Source of the DNA: Sulfurovum sp.
GTDB taxonomy: Bacteria; Campylobacterota; Campylobacteria; Campylobacterales; Sulfurovaceae
Direction: 5' to 3'
Assembly (NCBI GenBank): GCA_012329065.1
Contig: JAAXPZ010000019.1
Span: 1 to 41,244, forward strand
DNA length: 41,244 bases
Shown: positions 16,776-26,308 of the stretch, in pieces
Numbering within the stretch: the stretch's first letter is position 1
Layout: each line of letters starts with the position of its first letter
Program-made: the position numbers and the translations under genes
The notes under the pieces: model-generated
The model's database searches: none
Told to the model about the DNA's origin: nothing
What the model saw: the letters and a program-made list of their open reading frames with translations, nothing else

Positions 16776-18563
16776 ATGGCAAAAAAATATATTGATATTA
16801 TGGATACAACCTTTAGAGATGGATTTCAATCTGTCTTTGGGGGAAGGGTGCTGATGGATGACTTCTTTCCTGCGGTTGAGGCAGCAAAAAAAGCTGGCAT
16901 TACTCACTTTGAATTTGGCGGAGGAGCTAGATTCCAAAGTCTTTTTTTCTATTTAAATGAAAATGCTTTTGATATGATGGACAAGTTTAGAGAGATTGTT
17001 GGTTCAGAAGCAAATCTTCAGATACTTTCTCGTGGTATCAACACAGTTATGTTGGATACTGGAAGTCGTGAGATGATCGATCTTTTTGCTAAAATGTTTG
17101 CTAAGCACGGCACAACAACAGTAAGAAACTTCGATGCACTCAATGATGTAGATAACCTCGAATACAGTGCAGGCTGTATTAACAAGCATGGTATGAACCA
17201 TGAGGTTGTTGTGACTATGATGGATCTTCCTCCTGGCTGCAAGGGCGCACATGATGTGGCATTTTATGAAAAGACATTGAGAAGTATTCTTGACAGTGAT
17301 ATCGAGTTTGACTCAGTCTGTTTCAAGGATGCCTCGGGCACATCAAATCCCAATAAAGTTTTTGAAACAATCTCTATGGCAAGAAAACTTTTAGGTGAAG
17401 AGACACATCTTAGACTGCATACACATGAGACAGCTGGCGTAAGTGTAGCTTGTTATTTAGCTGCACTAGAAGGTGGTGCCAATGGTATAGATTTGGCAGC
17501 AGCACCAGTTAGTGGTGGTACAAGTCAACCAGACATCCTGACTCTGCTTCATGCAACCAAAGGAACAGATTATAATCTTGGAGACCTTAGGATCGATAAG
17601 ATATTGAAATACGAAGAGATACTACAAGAGTGTTTGAGTGAGTACTTTATTCCTCCAGAAGCTACACAAGTAAGTCCATTAATACCATTTTCTCCTATGC
17701 CTGGTGGCGCACTGACAGCAAACACACAGATGATGAGAGATAGTGGCAATCTCGATAGATTTGATGAAGTGATTTCAGCGATGAAAGAGGTAGTTGAGCG
17801 AGGTGGGTATGGCACATCGGTTACACCAGTTAGTCAATTCTACTGGCAGCAGGCCTATGCCAATGTAATGTTTGGTCCATGGAAACAAATAGCTCCTGGA
17901 TATGGCAGAATGGTTTTGGGAAGATTTGGTACAACACCAGTAGCTCCCGATCCAGAGATAGTGGCACTAGCGGCGGACAAGCTTGAAATGGATCCAACAA
18001 CTGAAAATCCTTTAGATATTGCAGATAGACATGATGAAAAATCTATTGCACATTGGAAAAAAGTACTCGAAAACGAGGGGCTTGAAAGTACAGAAGAGAA
18101 TATATTTATCGCAGCAGCGTGTGACAAGAAGGGTATTGCGTTCCTCAAAGGTGATGGTCCTTTGATGGTAAGAAAAGGTGAAAAAGAATATAATGGAGCA
18201 GATATGGCAGGGAATTATACAGTAGTAGTGGATGGCAAGAAATACAGTGTACAGGTAGCAGAAGGTGATGCGGACATAAAGGTGACAGAGGCTAGTGCTT
18301 CCACGGCAGTGGCAGCAACTGTAGCTCCAGGTACTACCGCAGCTGCAGGATCCGTAGAGGTTCTGTCTCAAACCCCAGGTAATGTCTGGAAGATCGTTAA
18401 AAATGTAGGAGATAGTGTAGAAGAAGGTGATGTTATCATGATACTTGAGGCTATGAAAATGGAGATTGATATCCCAGCCACACAAGCAGGAACAATTACA
18501 TCTATTGATGTCAATGCAAGTGATGCCGTACAAGACGGTCAGTTACTCGCTACTATTTCATAA
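16776..18563 (+). CDS. oadA: Oxaloacetate decarboxylase alpha subunit / pyruvate carboxylase subunit B
   Basis: The 595-residue protein has the carboxyltransferase TIM barrel first ([10 protein letters not shown] at residues 10-19, metal ligands in [10 protein letters not shown]), then the conserved PYC_OADA region, an Ala/Thr-rich hinge, and a C-terminal biotinyl domain with the biotin Lys561 in EAMKMEID. It moves CO2 between oxaloacetate and biotin. With the membrane subunit downstream it would form a Na+-pumping oxaloacetate decarboxylase. The same subunit type can act as PycB with a separate PycA; no pycA lies in this window. The oadB gene follows after 8 bp, and pckA is next, which places it at the pyruvate/oxaloacetate/PEP node. 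Confidence 0.92.
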   Translation: MAKKYIDIMDTTFRDGFQSVFGGRVLMDDFFPAVEAAKKAGITHFEFGGGARFQSLFFYLNENAFDMMDKFREIVGSEANLQILSRGINTVMLDTGSREMIDLFAKMFAKHGTTTVRNFDALNDVDNLEYSAGCINKHGMNHEVVVTMMDLPPGCKGAHDVAFYEKTLRSILDSDIEFDSVCFKDASGTSNPNKVFETISMARKLLGEETHLRLHTHETAGVSVACYLAALEGGANGIDLAAAPVSGGTSQPDILTLLHATKGTDYNLGDLRIDKILKYEEILQECLSEYFIPPEATQVSPLIPFSPMPGGALTANTQMMRDSGNLDRFDEVISAMKEVVERGGYGTSVTPVSQFYWQQAYANVMFGPWKQIAPGYGRMVLGRFGTTPVAPDPEIVALAADKLEMDPTTENPLDIADRHDEKSIAHWKKVLENEGLESTEENIFIAAACDKKGIAFLKGDGPLMVRKGEKEYNGADMAGNYTVVVDGKKYSVQVAEGDADIKVTEASASTAVAATVAPGTTAAAGSVEVLSQTPGNVWKIVKNVGDSVEEGDVIMILEAMKMEIDIPATQAGTITSIDVNASDAVQDGQLLATIS

Positions 18564-18571
18564 GGCAGATC

Positions 18572-19912
18572 ATGAAGGTTAAACAGATTTTTATTGCACT
18601 TGCATTAGTCTTTTTTGCGACAACAATGTCGTTGCAGGCAGGAGGCTCCGAACAAGGTGCAACAGTCCCTGATGCCCCAACCCAAAAAAGTGTCCAAAAA
18701 CCATATGAGTCCAAAACTATGAGTGAGTTGACGGCAAGTTTTTGGCAGACAACAGGAATTAATGCTATTTTTGATCTTAACGACGGAGAGAAAACATCAG
18801 AGCCTAAAGGGGTAGCCTACGAAAGAGAGATGAACTGGTTTGAGTCGTCTCTTGGTCGTATTATGATGATTATTATTGCATTTATATTGTTCTATTTGGC
18901 TATTGCTAAAAACTTTGAACCATTGCTTTTGATTCCCATAGCATTTGGCGGAATATTGGCAAATATTCCATTAGCTGGCATAGGCGGAGAACATGGTATG
19001 CTTGGTATCATCTACAACATGGGCATAGCAAACGAATTTTTCCCTCTACTTATTTTTATGGGAGTAGGGGCGATGACTGATTTTGGGCCACTGTTGTCAA
19101 ATCCCAAAACAGCTATACTCGGAGGTGCTGCTCAGTTTGGAATCTTTGGCTCACTTGTTGGAGCTGTTGCTATTGGATTCTCTTTGCAGGACGCATCTGC
19201 TATTTCAATCATAGGTGGAGCAGATGGTCCAACATCTATCTTTATAGCCAACAGGCTCGCACCTGATATGCTGGGTGCTATTGCTGTAGCCGCATACTCA
19301 TATATGGCACTGGTACCAGTCATTCAGCCTCCTATCATGAAGCTTTTGACCACAGTTGAAGAGCGGCAGATAGTGATGAGGAAGGGTAGAAAAGTACATA
19401 GACTTGAGAAACTTCTATTTCCAATTCTTGTACTCATGTTGACTATTATGATACTTCCTGAATCAGCACCATTAATAGGTGCATTCACATTTGGTAACTT
19501 TGCCAAAGAATCTGGTGTAGTAGATAGACTTAGCGATACTATGCAAAACTCTTTGATTAACATAGTTACTATTTTCCTAGGACTTGCAGTTGGCTCAAAG
19601 TTGGCTGCTGATAAGTTTTTAGTTGTAGAAACAATGGGGATTATGATTATCGGGCTTATCGCATTTTCTGCAGGTACAGCAATGGGTGTAATCATGGCAA
19701 AAATTATGAATAAGTTTTCTAAAGAACCCATAAATCCTCTCATTGGAGCAGCTGGGGTATCTGCGGTGCCTATGTCTGCTAGAGTTGTGAGTAAGGTTGG
19801 TTCTGATGCTAAGCCAGGAAATATTCTACTAATGCATGCAATGGGTCCCAATGTCTCAGGTGTCATTGGTTCTGCTGTGGCAGCAGGCGTGTTGCTGTCT
19901 ATATTTAAATAA
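18572..19912 (+). CDS. oadB: Sodium-ion-translocating decarboxylase beta subunit
   Basis: The 446-residue membrane protein is OadB, decarboxylating carboxybiotin and exporting Na+. The conserved blocks are [20 protein letters not shown], the Na+-site [19 protein letters not shown], and [20 protein letters not shown]. It is a little longer than the usual 375-435 because of a leading segment with a signal-like hydrophobic stretch (residues 3-22) and a polar region up to about residue 90 before the first core helix ([19 protein letters not shown]). It is the third gene of the oad set. A short hairpin (AGCAC-AAAA-GTGCT, 19912-19925) sits between it and pckA. Confidence 0.92.
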   Translation: MKVKQIFIALALVFFATTMSLQAGGSEQGATVPDAPTQKSVQKPYESKTMSELTASFWQTTGINAIFDLNDGEKTSEPKGVAYEREMNWFESSLGRIMMIIIAFILFYLAIAKNFEPLLLIPIAFGGILANIPLAGIGGEHGMLGIIYNMGIANEFFPLLIFMGVGAMTDFGPLLSNPKTAILGGAAQFGIFGSLVGAVAIGFSLQDASAISIIGGADGPTSIFIANRLAPDMLGAIAVAAYSYMALVPVIQPPIMKLLTTVEERQIVMRKGRKVHRLEKLLFPILVLMLTIMILPESAPLIGAFTFGNFAKESGVVDRLSDTMQNSLINIVTIFLGLAVGSKLAADKFLVVETMGIMIIGLIAFSAGTAMGVIMAKIMNKFSKEPINPLIGAAGVSAVPMSARVVSKVGSDAKPGNILLMHAMGPNVSGVIGSAVAAGVLLSIFK

Positions 19913-19990
19913 GCACAAAAGTGCTACAATAACACAAGTAAAGCAAGACAATTCTTTTTGCTTGTGAAACCTTATAAAAAAGAGGAACTA

Positions 19991-21583
19991 ATGGCTGTAA
20001 TTACTCCAAAAAGGCTCGATGAGCTGGGTCTGGAAGATATAGGAAGAGTTTTTTATAATACTGGATATAGTGAACTGATAGCACATGAAGTAAATCATAG
20101 AGAGTGTAAACTGTCTACATCTGGTGCCACGATTTGTGATACAGGTATTTTTACAGGCAGAAGTCCAAAAGATAAATATTTTGTAGATCAAGAGCCATCA
20201 AACAAGCATATTGCATGGGGTGATACAAATTATCCTATTGGCGAAGATATATTTGATGAACTTCTTGAGATTACTCAAAAACAACTTTCAGGAAAAGATA
20301 TTTATATAGTAGATGCTTTTGCTGGGGCAAGTGAAGCGAGCAGAAGAAAAATCAGATTCATAACTGAAGTTGCATGGCAAGCACATTTTGTCAAGAATAT
20401 GTTCATCAGACCTACTGAAGATGAGCTGACAGACTTTAAGCCAGATTTTGTTGTCTATAACGGATGCAAGGTTACTAATAAAAAGTATCAAGAACACGGT
20501 ATGAACTCGGATGTATTTGTACTCTTTAATATAGAGAGAAATATCTCTATCATAGGTGGCACATGGTACGGAGGAGAGATGAAAAAAGGTATCTTCTCTA
20601 TGATGAACTATTGGTTGCCACTTGAAGGAAAGCTCCCTATGCACTGTTCGGCAAATGTGGGTGAAAAGGATGATGTATGCCTATTTTTTGGACTTTCTGG
20701 TACTGGCAAGACTACACTCTCTACAGACCCAGGCCGTGCGCTCATAGGTGATGATGAACATGGATGGGATGATCATGGAGTTTTTAACTTTGAGGGCGGA
20801 TGTTATGCTAAGGTTATCAACTTAGATCCTAGAAGTGAGCCAGAAATATATGGTGCTATCAGCAAGGATGCCTTGCTGGAAAATGTAGTATATGATGATA
20901 CAGGTAGAGTCGATTATGAAGATGGAGCTAAAACAGAAAATACTCGCGTCTCATACCCTATCGAGCATATTATAAATCATCAACAAGATTTACAGGCTGG
21001 ACATCCAAATAATATAATTTTCCTCACAGCAGATGCATTTGGTGTACTTCCTCCTGTAAGCAAACTCAACAAAGAACAGGCAATGTACTACTTTCTCTCT
21101 GGATATACTGCCAAAGTAGCAGGTACAGAGAGAGGCATTACTGAGCCAGTAGCTGCATTTTCAGCATGTTTTGGTGAAGCATTTTTACCGCTACACCCTA
21201 CAGATTATGCAAAGCTTCTTGGAGAAAAGATAGATAAGCACGGTGTTAATGTTTATCTAGTTAACACTGGATGGACAGGTGGAGTCTACGGTGTGGGTAA
21301 AAGAATGAGTATTAAAGACACAAGAGCTTGTATTACTGGTATTCTTGATGGGTCTATAAATGATTCTGAGTTTGAAAGTCTTCCTATATTTAATTTGTCA
21401 ATACCAAAATCACTCAAAGGTGTCCAAGACTACAGTATCCTCAACCCCGTCAAAACATGGGAAAATAAAGATGCATACATGAACACACTAACAAAGCTTG
21501 CAAAAATGTTTCAAAAGAACTTCCATCGTTATGATAGTCATGGAGATGAGTTCAATTTTGCATCTGCAGGACCACAGATTTAG
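19991..21583 (+). CDS. pckA: Phosphoenolpyruvate carboxykinase (ATP)
   Basis: The protein is 530 residues from the ATG at 19991, which has AGAGGA in front of it and gives the normal family length; a TTG eleven codons upstream is also in frame but has no such site. The kinase-1a loop is [11 protein letters not shown] (from residue 234), the metal-binding GDDEHGWDD follows, and [18 protein letters not shown] and [14 protein letters not shown] are all present. It converts oxaloacetate and ATP to PEP and CO2 for gluconeogenesis. It sits directly after oadGAB, so the four genes control carbon flow between pyruvate, oxaloacetate and PEP. The 78-bp gap before it may carry its own promoter. Confidence 0.96.
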   Translation: MAVITPKRLDELGLEDIGRVFYNTGYSELIAHEVNHRECKLSTSGATICDTGIFTGRSPKDKYFVDQEPSNKHIAWGDTNYPIGEDIFDELLEITQKQLSGKDIYIVDAFAGASEASRRKIRFITEVAWQAHFVKNMFIRPTEDELTDFKPDFVVYNGCKVTNKKYQEHGMNSDVFVLFNIERNISIIGGTWYGGEMKKGIFSMMNYWLPLEGKLPMHCSANVGEKDDVCLFFGLSGTGKTTLSTDPGRALIGDDEHGWDDHGVFNFEGGCYAKVINLDPRSEPEIYGAISKDALLENVVYDDTGRVDYEDGAKTENTRVSYPIEHIINHQQDLQAGHPNNIIFLTADAFGVLPPVSKLNKEQAMYYFLSGYTAKVAGTERGITEPVAAFSACFGEAFLPLHPTDYAKLLGEKIDKHGVNVYLVNTGWTGGVYGVGKRMSIKDTRACITGILDGSINDSEFESLPIFNLSIPKSLKGVQDYSILNPVKTWENKDAYMNTLTKLAKMFQKNFHRYDSHGDEFNFASAGPQI

Positions 21584-21597
21584 CCCCAAGGTATCCC

Positions 21598-22035
21598 ATG
21601 TTAACAAAACTCAAATTTAAACTCCTTAATATGTTTAGGGAGTTTTTAGTTTATCATAGCTCATCGCTCGAATTTAGAGCAGAGCTAATACTTCTAATGA
21701 TCATGACTGATGGCGAAATAGAGCCTTGCGAAGAAGAGCTCATCCAGAAAATATCCGAAGAGATATACGGAGAAGATAGGGGCAGAGCAAGACTGCTTTC
21801 TGAGACCATACATGAGCTTCACGATAAAATTATCAACAATAATGGACTGGAATATGTTGACCTTGTTGTTAAAATATCTAATGACATTAAAAAAACTCCA
21901 AGATTTGTAAGCAAAATCAATATAGCACATCTCAGACAATTCAGAGAATGCCTTAAAGATGAAGAGGACTTAATATTCCATGATAGAGTGATCGACTTTT
22001 TGCTAGATTTAAAGGAAGAACATGGAGAGCTATAG
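21598..22035 (+). CDS. TerB-like domain protein
   Basis: The 145-residue protein is helical. FRAELILLMIMTDGEIEPCEEELIQKISEE (about residues 26-55) matches the first metal-binding-like helix pair of TerB domains, where hydrophobics precede a DG-x-(I/V)-x-x-x-E pattern. The rest is weakly conserved. TerB proteins are linked to tellurite resistance and to membrane-associated stress complexes, but many have no defined role. It starts 14 bp after pckA and overlaps the acylphosphatase gene by 14 bp, so the three are likely co-transcribed. A second TerB-like (DUF533) protein lies two genes downstream. I am fairly sure of the family and not of the function. Confidence 0.65.
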   Translation: MLTKLKFKLLNMFREFLVYHSSSLEFRAELILLMIMTDGEIEPCEEELIQKISEEIYGEDRGRARLLSETIHELHDKIINNNGLEYVDLVVKISNDIKKTPRFVSKINIAHLRQFRECLKDEEDLIFHDRVIDFLLDLKEEHGEL

Positions 22036-22297
22036 AATTATTATTTCAGGCAAAGTACAGCATGTATATTATCGTAAGTTTATCTCACAAGCTTTTCAGA
22101 AGCTAGGCATTCAAGGATATATTAGAAATCTCCCAGATACTACTGTGAAGGTTATTGCTCGTATTTATGATGATGATTACAGTAATGTGATAGAAGTATT
22201 AAGAAAAGGTTCTCCTTTGAGTGCTGTATCGGATATCTCTATTGATATCATAAATGACGACGACATTATTTATGATGGATTTGAAATTAGAACCTAA
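22022..22297 (+). CDS. Acylphosphatase-family protein with altered phosphate loop
   Basis: The 91-residue protein has the acylphosphatase fold and length. The catalytic Arg is Arg18 in GKVQHVYYRKF and the catalytic Asn is Asn36 in GYIRNLPD, both in the expected places. The family loop is usually VQGVGFR; here it is VQHVYYR, so both glycines are replaced, which may change activity. It would hydrolyse acylphosphates such as acetyl phosphate or carbamoyl phosphate. Its start lies inside the 3' end of the TerB-like gene, so translation is probably coupled. The next 80 bp hold a full copy of the dispersed palindrome. Confidence 0.8.
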   Translation: MESYRIIISGKVQHVYYRKFISQAFQKLGIQGYIRNLPDTTVKVIARIYDDDYSNVIEVLRKGSPLSAVSDISIDIINDDDIIYDGFEIRT

Positions 22298-22318
22298 ATA
22301 CAAAAAAATACAGTATAA

Positions 22319-22352
22319 TATATGGGCACCTATTATTAGAGGTGCCCATATA
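22319..22352 (+). repeat. Full copy of the dispersed AGGTGCCC palindrome
   Basis: Two 13-base arms (22319-22331 and 22340-22352), centred on GGGCACCT and AGGTGCCC, pair perfectly around the loop ATTATTAG. No T-run follows, so it is not a simple terminator. It lies between the acylphosphatase stop and the ribosome-binding site (AAGGAG, 22363-22368) of the DUF533 gene. Related copies are at 2885, 23773, 29203 and 39301. Confidence 0.85.
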
Positions 22353-22376
22353 CATCTAAATGAAGGAGAATAAAAT

Positions 22377-23219
22377 ATGGATGCGATAAAAATATTGGGT
22401 AGCCTATTAAACAGTGGTGCACTATCAAAAGGCTCTGGTGGGGATGTTCTCGGAACTCTTATAGGAGCTGCTTTGGGAGGTTCTCAAAACGAACCTACAC
22501 AAGGTGGTGGTTCATTGGGTGATTTGTTAGGATCCGTACTTGACGGTGGAGCATCTTCGTCATCTACTGGAGGACTAGGCGATTTATTAGGCGGTCTACT
22601 GGGTGGAGGTAAATCTTCTTCTGGAGGAGGAATTGGCGATTTGCTTGGTTCTGTCCTTGGCGGTGGGACTACTTCAAATGCAGCTACACCAACTGATGCA
22701 AAAGGGCTTGAAGATTTATTGGGGATAGGCAAAAGTGCTTCTGGAGGACTTGGTGGTTTGCTTGGAGGAGCTTTGGCAAAATACGGTCAAGTGCAAAATC
22801 CAAACTTGCCAACACCAAGTGCTGATGACTATAGTACTCTACCAAAAGGTATGAATCCAAGAGAAGCATCAAAAGAAGCAGAACTTATGATCAAGGCTAT
22901 GATTAATGCTGCCAAATCAGATGGTAACTTTGATGAGGCAGAGCAGAAGAAAATACTCTCCAAGCTTGGGGATGTAACTCAAGATGAGATTAATTTCATT
23001 CGTAGAGAGTTTGCCACACCTCTTGATGTGCAAGAGTTTGTCAATAGTGTACCTAGAGGACTTGAACGACAAGTATATTTGATCTCTCTTGCAGCTATTG
23101 ATTTAGATGAAAACTCTGAAGCGAAGTATCTTGGTGAATTAGCTAAAGAGCTTAGGATTGATACTGATGAAGCAAATCAAATCCATGCACAACTAGGGGC
23201 ACCAAAAATCTTTTCGTAA
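22377..23219 (+). CDS. DUF533 (YebE-type) TerB-like protein with Gly/Ser-rich N-terminal half
   Basis: The 280-residue protein has two parts. Residues 1-150 are Gly/Ser/Leu-rich, with repeated GxLGDLLGSVLGGG-like units (for example GLGDLLGGLLGGG), probably membrane-active or aggregating. Residues 165-280 form a DUF533/TerB domain: AELMIKAMINAAKSDGNFDEAEQKKIL, then an RQVYLISLAAIDLDENSEAKYLGELA helix pair with the acidic DG/D-x-x-E positions. The family (E. coli YebE is a relative) has no established function. It has a good AAGGAG site and follows the palindromic repeat. A pair of alternative hairpins lies right after its stop. Confidence 0.8.
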   Translation: MDAIKILGSLLNSGALSKGSGGDVLGTLIGAALGGSQNEPTQGGGSLGDLLGSVLDGGASSSSTGGLGDLLGGLLGGGKSSSGGGIGDLLGSVLGGGTTSNAATPTDAKGLEDLLGIGKSASGGLGGLLGGALAKYGQVQNPNLPTPSADDYSTLPKGMNPREASKEAELMIKAMINAAKSDGNFDEAEQKKILSKLGDVTQDEINFIRREFATPLDVQEFVNSVPRGLERQVYLISLAAIDLDENSEAKYLGELAKELRIDTDEANQIHAQLGAPKIFS

Positions 23220-23238
23220 AATCTTTTTGAATATAATT

Positions 23239-23319
23239 AAGGAGTAGCCAAGTACTTTAGATTTCGATATATCTTGTCGGATACACTTCGACTTTGGCTA
23301 CCCCTTATCTTGTAAGGGG
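23239..23319 (+). other. Two mutually exclusive hairpins after the DUF533 gene
   Basis: AAGGAGTAGCCAA (23239-23251) pairs with TTGGCTACCCCTT (23294-23306), 12 of 13 positions matching. CCCCTTA (23301-23307) also pairs with TAAGGGG (23313-23319). The two share CCCCTT, so only one can form fully. This looks like a switch or a long-armed transcript end between convergent genes. No poly-T tract follows either form. The role is unknown. Confidence 0.4.
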
Positions 23320-23377
23320 AGGGAGATAAAACTACTTTTTGAAAACTTTCTGTATAGCTTGCGGAAAGCTTCTTTCT

Positions 23378-23581
23378 CTATTTCTCTTCAGTGGAAGTAT
23401 TGTTTTCTGCTGTTTCGTTTGTGTCCATGGAGGCGTTATCTTCTCCAGTGGCTTCAACATCATCTGCTGACATCACTTCTGTTGTATCAGTATTTTCCGC
23501 TTTTTGTGTGTGTCCATCAGCATAAGAGTAGAGTGTTATCATCAAAAGTGTAGCTATTGATATCATAACTTTTTTGATCAT
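23378..23581 (-). CDS. Small exported acidic protein
   Basis: The 67-residue product starts MIKKVMISIATLLMITLYSYA, a clear signal peptide with likely cleavage near residue 21. The mature part is about 46 residues, rich in Asp, Glu, Thr and Asn, with no Cys and no obvious fold, so it is probably disordered in the periplasm. I do not recognise the family. It is a single gene with its own promoter region upstream, divergent from the candidate small RNA ending at 23748. Confidence 0.55.
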   Translation of the reverse strand: MIKKVMISIATLLMITLYSYADGHTQKAENTDTTEVMSADDVEATGEDNASMDTNETAENNTSTEEK

Positions 23582-23678
23582 ATATTTCCTTTGTGTGTAT
23601 TATGAAAGCCAATGGGCTTATATACGAGAACGAATCTAAAGATTTTGCATATCCGAACAAAAGAAGTATAACTGAAGT

Positions 23679-23748
23679 GCGTTACTTTACTGTGAGTCTA
23701 ACATTACCTGCCCAAGTAATACTAGGGGCTCAAGAGGAGCCCTTTTTT
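23679..23748 (+). ncRNA. Candidate small RNA ending in an intrinsic terminator
   Basis: No plus-strand gene ends here, yet a canonical terminator lies at 23726-23748. A possible promoter is TTGCAT (23645-23650), 16 bp, TATAAC (23667-23672), which would start transcription near 23679 and give an RNA of about 70 nt. A small stem (ATTAC/GTAAT) lies inside it. The 5' end is a guess; an earlier start near 23610 (TTGATC, 18 bp, TATTAT) is also possible. I recognise no known RNA family. Confidence 0.4.
23726..23748 (+). terminator. Rho-independent terminator without an upstream gene
   Basis: GGGCTC (23726-23731) pairs with GAGCCC (23737-23742) around AAGAG, followed by six T. The T-run is only on the plus strand, so it ends a plus-strand transcript. 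Confidence 0.8.
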
Positions 23749-23772
23749 GTACTGATGTGTAATTTTTAGTAT

Positions 23773-23784
23773 TTAGAGGTACCC
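23773..23784 (+). repeat. Variant half copy of the dispersed palindrome
   Basis: TTAGAGGTACCC differs from the consensus half TTAGAGGTGCCC by one base. It sits directly after the adk stop codon on the minus-strand reading, so it lies in the adk 3' untranslated region. Confidence 0.4.
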
Positions 23785-24381
23785 TTAAATATCTTTTATC
23801 ACAAAAGCTTCCATATCTGTGACAACTTCCTCAAGCGTTCTCTCTCCATTGATTACATGAAGTAAATCTTTGTTTGTATAGAATTTTTGAATCCCAGAAA
23901 GTGGATCAGTGTAGATTTTCATTCTATCATAAAATACCTCTATCTTGTCGTCACTTCTCTCTTCGCCTGGAGATGCTTCAGCTGCACGACCTAAAATTCG
24001 CTCTTTTGCTACATCTTCACTGACTCTTACTTCTATAACTGAAACAAGTGTAACACTATCTTCTTTTGCTTCTATTTTATCGAAGGCTGTCATCTGCTCT
24101 ATACTTCTAGGATAGCCGTCAATGAGGATAGTATCTACAGGAGCATTTTTGATTGCTGCCATGATAGTGTTTACGATAATATCAAGCGGCACTAATGTGC
24201 CTTTTGAAATATAGCTTTCTATAGTTTGCCCTAGCTCGCTACCACTTGCTACTTCTGCTCTAAGCATGTCGCCCGTAGAGTAGTGTACAATTTTGTCACT
24301 ATGTTTTTCGGCAATCATACTTGCATCTGTTGTCTTGCCTGATCCTGGAGCCCCTATGATTAAAAATAGTTTTTTACTCAT
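23785..24381 (-). CDS. adk: Adenylate kinase (short LID type)
   Basis: The 198-residue protein has the P-loop GAPGSGKTT (10-18), an unusual ending where most Adk proteins read GKGT. STGDMLRAEV and IDGYPRS (the GFPR-like AMP site) are present. GRAAEASPGEERSDDK is the LID arginine region; it is short and has no zinc cysteines. It interconverts ATP, ADP and AMP. It follows aspS by 5 bp and is clearly co-transcribed with it. Some UMP/CMP kinase relatives look similar, but the AMP-site sequence supports Adk. Confidence 0.9.
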   Translation of the reverse strand: MSKKLFLIIGAPGSGKTTDASMIAEKHSDKIVHYSTGDMLRAEVASGSELGQTIESYISKGTLVPLDIIVNTIMAAIKNAPVDTILIDGYPRSIEQMTAFDKIEAKEDSVTLVSVIEVRVSEDVAKERILGRAAEASPGEERSDDKIEVFYDRMKIYTDPLSGIQKFYTNKDLLHVINGERTLEEVVTDMEAFVIKDI

Positions 24382-24386
24382 ATATT

Positions 24387-26144
24387 TTATCCTTCTGCTT
24401 GAATTTGCTGTCTTATTCTTAGACTGAGTTCTTTAAGCTGCTCGTTGTCTACTGGGCTTGGTGCCTTTGTAAGCAGACATTGGGCTCTTTGTGTTTTTGG
24501 AAATGCTATGACATCACGAATGCTGTCTGAGCCTACCATAAGCATTATGAGCCTATCTAGACCCAAGGCAAAACCACCATGTGGAGGTGCCCCAAATTTC
24601 AATGCATCCAACAAGAAGCCAAACTTCTCCTGTGCATCTTCTCCTGAGATGCCAAGAAGTTTGAATATCTCTGCTTGTATTGCTTCTTTATGAATACGAA
24701 TAGATCCACCGCCAAGTTCAGTACCATTAAGTACAATATCGTAAGCGATAGAATTGATATCTTCGATATCTTCATGGTCTAATGTTGTCGGCTGAGTGAA
24801 GGGATGATGAAGTGCTTTGACTCTGCCATCCTCTATCTCAAACATAGGAAAATCCACTACCCATAGAAACTCAAATGTATCTTTAGGAATAATTTCCATC
24901 AGTTCAGCTAGATATATCCTAAACCTTCCCATATAGTCTAGAACAACTTTCTTTTCACCTGCACCAAAGAATACCACATCTCCCACCTTAAGCCCACAAC
25001 GCTCAATGATTGCCAGAATATCCTCATCAGTAAAGAATTTTGTCAAAGGCCCTTTGAGCCCGTCTTCTTTCATTTGGAAATACCCTAAACCATGAGCTCC
25101 AAACTTCCGCACATAGTCTTCAAAGCCTTTCATTTGTCTCTTTGAAAAGATATTGTCGCCATTTGGTACCTTAAGTGCCTTGATGCGGTTTCTTTTTTCT
25201 GTTTTGGCTATGCTGGAGAATATCTCATTATCACATCTCTCAAAGATATCTATCACATCTACCATCGGCATATCATACCTCATATCCGGTTTATCTGTAC
25301 CATAGTTTTCCATAGCATCAGAGTAAGTCATTCTATTAAATTTAGTGGGTATATCAAATCCACATTTGTCAAAGACATCATAGATGAGCTTCTCAGCGAC
25401 CAAAATTACATCTTCTTGATCACAGAAACTCATCTCAACATCTATCTGAGTAAATTCAGGCTGTCTGTCAGCTCGTAAATCCTCGTCTCTAAAGCATTTG
25501 GCTATCTGAAAGTATTTATCAAATCCACTCACCATCAAAAGCTGTTTGAACAGCTGTGGGGATTGTGGTAAAGCATAGAACTCTCCGCTGTGCACACGAC
25601 TAGGAACCAAATAATCTCTTGCACCTTCTGGTGTAGACTTTGTGATTATAGGTGTCTCCACCTCCAAAAACCCCAATTCATCTAATGCATTTCTTGCCAC
25701 AATAGTTGCCTTGGATCGAAGTTTGAAAATATCATATGACCTTTGAGTTCTTAGTTCAAGATATCTATATTTGAGCCTGATCTCCTCATTGACTTTGTCA
25801 TCACCAAGGTCAAATGGCATAGGTAGCGATCTATTCTCAATTATAAGCTTATCTACTACGATTTCGACTTTGCCTGTTTTTAGATTCGGATTCTCTAGTC
25901 CCTCTCCTCTTGCTCTTACACTTCCAGTAGCGATTAGCACAAACTGATCACGCACATCTTCAGCTTGTTTGTGTGCCTCGATGTCATCAGCAGGATCACA
26001 TACCAGCTGTAGTACTTGATCCTTGTCTCTTAGGTCTACAAATATGATGCCGCCATGATCTCTACGACTAGATACCCATCCAGCCACCGAAACGACTTGA
26101 CCGATATGCTCCTCACCAATATCTGCACAATAGTGTGTTCTCAC
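24387..26144 (-). CDS. aspS: Aspartyl-tRNA synthetase
   Basis: The 585-residue class II synthetase has the bacterial architecture: an OB-fold anticodon domain at the start ([19 protein letters not shown]), the motif-2 sequence [22 protein letters not shown], the GAD insertion domain in the middle, and motif 3 at the end ([20 protein letters not shown]). The length is normal. In Campylobacterota this enzyme is generally non-discriminating, also charging tRNA-Asn for later amidation by GatCAB; that is inferred here, as no gat or asn genes are in the window. It is the first gene of aspS-adk. Confidence 0.97.
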   Translation of the reverse strand: MRTHYCADIGEEHIGQVVSVAGWVSSRRDHGGIIFVDLRDKDQVLQLVCDPADDIEAHKQAEDVRDQFVLIATGSVRARGEGLENPNLKTGKVEIVVDKLIIENRSLPMPFDLGDDKVNEEIRLKYRYLELRTQRSYDIFKLRSKATIVARNALDELGFLEVETPIITKSTPEGARDYLVPSRVHSGEFYALPQSPQLFKQLLMVSGFDKYFQIAKCFRDEDLRADRQPEFTQIDVEMSFCDQEDVILVAEKLIYDVFDKCGFDIPTKFNRMTYSDAMENYGTDKPDMRYDMPMVDVIDIFERCDNEIFSSIAKTEKRNRIKALKVPNGDNIFSKRQMKGFEDYVRKFGAHGLGYFQMKEDGLKGPLTKFFTDEDILAIIERCGLKVGDVVFFGAGEKKVVLDYMGRFRIYLAELMEIIPKDTFEFLWVVDFPMFEIEDGRVKALHHPFTQPTTLDHEDIEDINSIAYDIVLNGTELGGGSIRIHKEAIQAEIFKLLGISGEDAQEKFGFLLDALKFGAPPHGGFALGLDRLIMLMVGSDSIRDVIAFPKTQRAQCLLTKAPSPVDNEQLKELSLRIRQQIQAEG

Positions 26145-26308
26145 GAATTATCCTCTTTATTTATTATTAGTATTGACGCGATTGTATCTAAAAATCACTT
26201 TGACACACAAAGTTTTAAGTCTAGAAATACATTCACACTTTTTTGATATAATTTCATGCTATACTGTCATTTATATATTATTGATACAAAAAAACACAAG
26301 GAGATATT

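Noticed and set aside
19958-19990. Earlier TTG start for pckA
   Set aside because: It lacks a ribosome-binding site, whereas the ATG at 19991 has AGAGGA and gives the usual protein length.
22484-22732. Proline-rich minus-strand frame
   Set aside because: It is the complement of the Gly-rich half of the DUF533 protein; Gly codons read as Pro on the other strand.
23241-23304. Possible tRNA-like fold
   Set aside because: The ends can pair, but there is no T-loop (TTCGA) or D-loop sequence and no anticodon arm; it is better described as a long-range hairpin.
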